NCBI GenBank assembly: GCA_013398175.1
Contig: VZRZ01002329.1
Span: 1,266,717-1,330,716, forward strand
From: Climacteris rufus
Lineage: Eukaryota; Chordata; Aves; Passeriformes; Climacteridae
Length of the DNA: 64,000 nt
Reading direction: 5' to 3'
A program made the translations under genes and the position numbers. Of this stretch, positions 62,431 through 64,000 are shown piece by piece; within the stretch, counting starts at the first letter, position 1, and each line of letters opens with the position of its first letter. A model generated the notes under the pieces. That model saw only the letters and a program-made list of their open reading frames with translations, ran no database searches and was not told the origin of the DNA.

Positions 62431-64000
62431 ATTTCAAATGACACCAACACTGTGCAGTGATCTGAAAAATCCACACCACCACCACCACAGAAATGTCCAA
62501 CAGCAAGTATTACACTGTAGATTAATATTGTCAACTTCTGCAGCTGAAAAAAAGCAAAATTACCACTTTAGGCTTACCTAGCTAATAAAAAAACTGCAAA
62601 ACAACAAAAGTCACATGCATTCAGTATTTTTGAGTGATCTCTAACTTACAGACTTGTTTCCACTGCTTGTTTGGGTGGTTTGGAGCCTTCTAAGCTTCTC
62701 CTAGGTTGAAGAGTAAAGTACTGAGAGCATACAATCCACAATGCATCAGTCTGTATCTCTGGACAAATATCCAGCAGTTGTTGGTCCAAGTTTGTCAGTG
62801 ACAGAAGGTAAGGAAGATAAGCCAGGCCTCCATTATAAAACTTTTAATAAGTAATAAATCCTGTTTTCTATTTTACTGAAAGCTGATTGAAGGGATTTAG
62901 GGAGAGGGAAAGATATGATAGAAGGGACTGGTCCTAGGAGGGAATCATGCTGTGCTTTGGATTAGGATGCAATACAGGAACCCTGAAAACAGAGAAATTG
63001 AGCAATCATACTGGGACTCCACAAATATATTTGTCAACATTACTAACTCCATTTTGCGAGCTAACAAACTCCGTCTTGCCATGAACAGCTTTTTTAATGG
63101 ATTTTTGTTTTAATCATAGATTATGGTAGAAATAGACCAAACTAGAGCTTAGAATTAAGTGTCTTGCCTATTTCAGTAGAGCTCACATTCAGACATCCAG
63201 CCCCAGTTTTTCAGATCAGGCACAGAGCTCTGTCAAGAGAATCAGAGCACCCAGGGAAAGGCACACTTTATCACAGAGCTTTTAAGGAAAATGATAAAGC
63301 TCCAGCCTCAAAGTGCTGGCACGGGCTCCATGTTCAGAGCCCACACAACACACGCCCAGGGTAATCCCCCCTTTGTGCACAGTGCCCAGCAGAGCCTGGC
63401 TGCACACAGAGCTCAGAGCTCCTGGGAAGGGCTGCCTGTGCCTCCTCACCATCCCTGCCTGAGCCTTTTGGGTCAGGAGTGGGATTCTTTGCTGGGGATG
63501 AGGCTCAGCATTCAGGAGCTGCCTGGCAGGGAACACACCCCTGGCAGGGTCCTCCATGAACAATCAACACCACAGCAGGACCAGGTTGTCATGCCATGGT
63601 GTAACAGGCATGAAGAACCTAATAATGGGATGAAATGCCCAGATTTGTGCTATCACAGTGAAGAACCTGATATCAAAATAGGTACCAAGATATCAAGCTC
63701 ATTTGATGATAAAAAACATGAAAAAACTCAATTCACAATACTGTAAACTACTCACTCTCGAGTAGTACTCAAAAAAATGTAATAGCCAGGTTTTATAAGC
63801 TCAGCTTTTCCTTTAATTTAACCAAAATGAAAAAATATTCCTATACAGAAAATCAGAACTAAAAGAGATCTGTAGGATGAAAGCAGAAAGCAAAGACCTT
63901 CAGCATAACTGTACCTGTAGATATCACACACATCTGTCCTTCCACCTTTCTGTTCCAGCCTTGAAACCAGAACCAGCATGCAAATATCTCAAGGATGTGC

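Larger units (their letters stand above)
61281..64000. other. Region downstream of CA10, intergenic
   Basis: Holds the second poly(A)-signal module (about 61665-61746), the ~54-bp x3 tandem repeat (62270-62430), and GC-richer stretches at about 61880-62260 and 63300-63560. The open frames here (for example 63291-63746, 151 codons) show no family motif I recognise. No further gene is supported. Confidence 0.7.

Noticed and set aside
63291..63746. 151-codon open frame downstream of CA10
   Set aside because: Overlaps GC-rich intergenic sequence with an antisense open frame of similar quality; no homologue recognised.
1..64000. tRNA, rRNA, CRISPR arrays, bacterial operons or phage features
   Set aside because: Nothing in the sequence supports any of these; the locus is animal nuclear DNA.

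Overview
This window is vertebrate nuclear DNA, most probably from a bird. The evidence is an intron-rich, AT-rich locus with no bacterial-style gene packing, an animal coding sequence broken by canonical GT-AG introns, and few interspersed repeats, of which those I recognise resemble avian CR1 LINE 3' ends in antisense (clearest at 43255-43550). Species cannot be fixed from sequence alone; a bird is favoured over a crocodilian or turtle mainly by the low repeat load.

One protein-coding gene is supported: the 3' two thirds of CA10 (carbonic anhydrase-related protein X) on the + strand. Six exons (21712-21897, 50152-50247, 51815-51887, 57058-57212, 59430-59604, 60505-60527) join in phase to 235 codons plus TAA. 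From my memory of the 328-residue mammalian protein this is residues 94-328; the first ~93 residues lie upstream of the window. CA10 is a secreted, catalytically inactive carbonic anhydrase-fold protein of neurons that binds neurexins. The sequence shows directly that two of the three zinc-binding histidine positions are replaced (Arg and Gln).

Layout: 1-21711 is intron (5' part outside the window); 21712-21897 is a very GC-rich exon; 21898-50151 is a 28.3-kb intron holding a striking 14-bp minisatellite (31403-32093) and CR1 remnants; 50152-60527 holds the last five exons with introns of 1.6, 5.2, 2.2 and 0.9 kb; 60528 to about 61280 is the 3' UTR; the rest is downstream intergenic DNA with a second copy of the poly(A)-signal module and a three-copy ~54-bp tandem repeat.

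The most unusual signals are the 48 perfect copies of a G-triplet-rich 14-mer in the sense strand of the large intron, the sharp GC3 contrast of one exon with the others, the duplicated poly(A)-signal module, and a 14-bp bulged inverted repeat at 36351-36389. I found no RNA gene, CRISPR array, intact mobile element or second convincing protein-coding gene. The other open reading frames look like chance frames in intronic or intergenic DNA.
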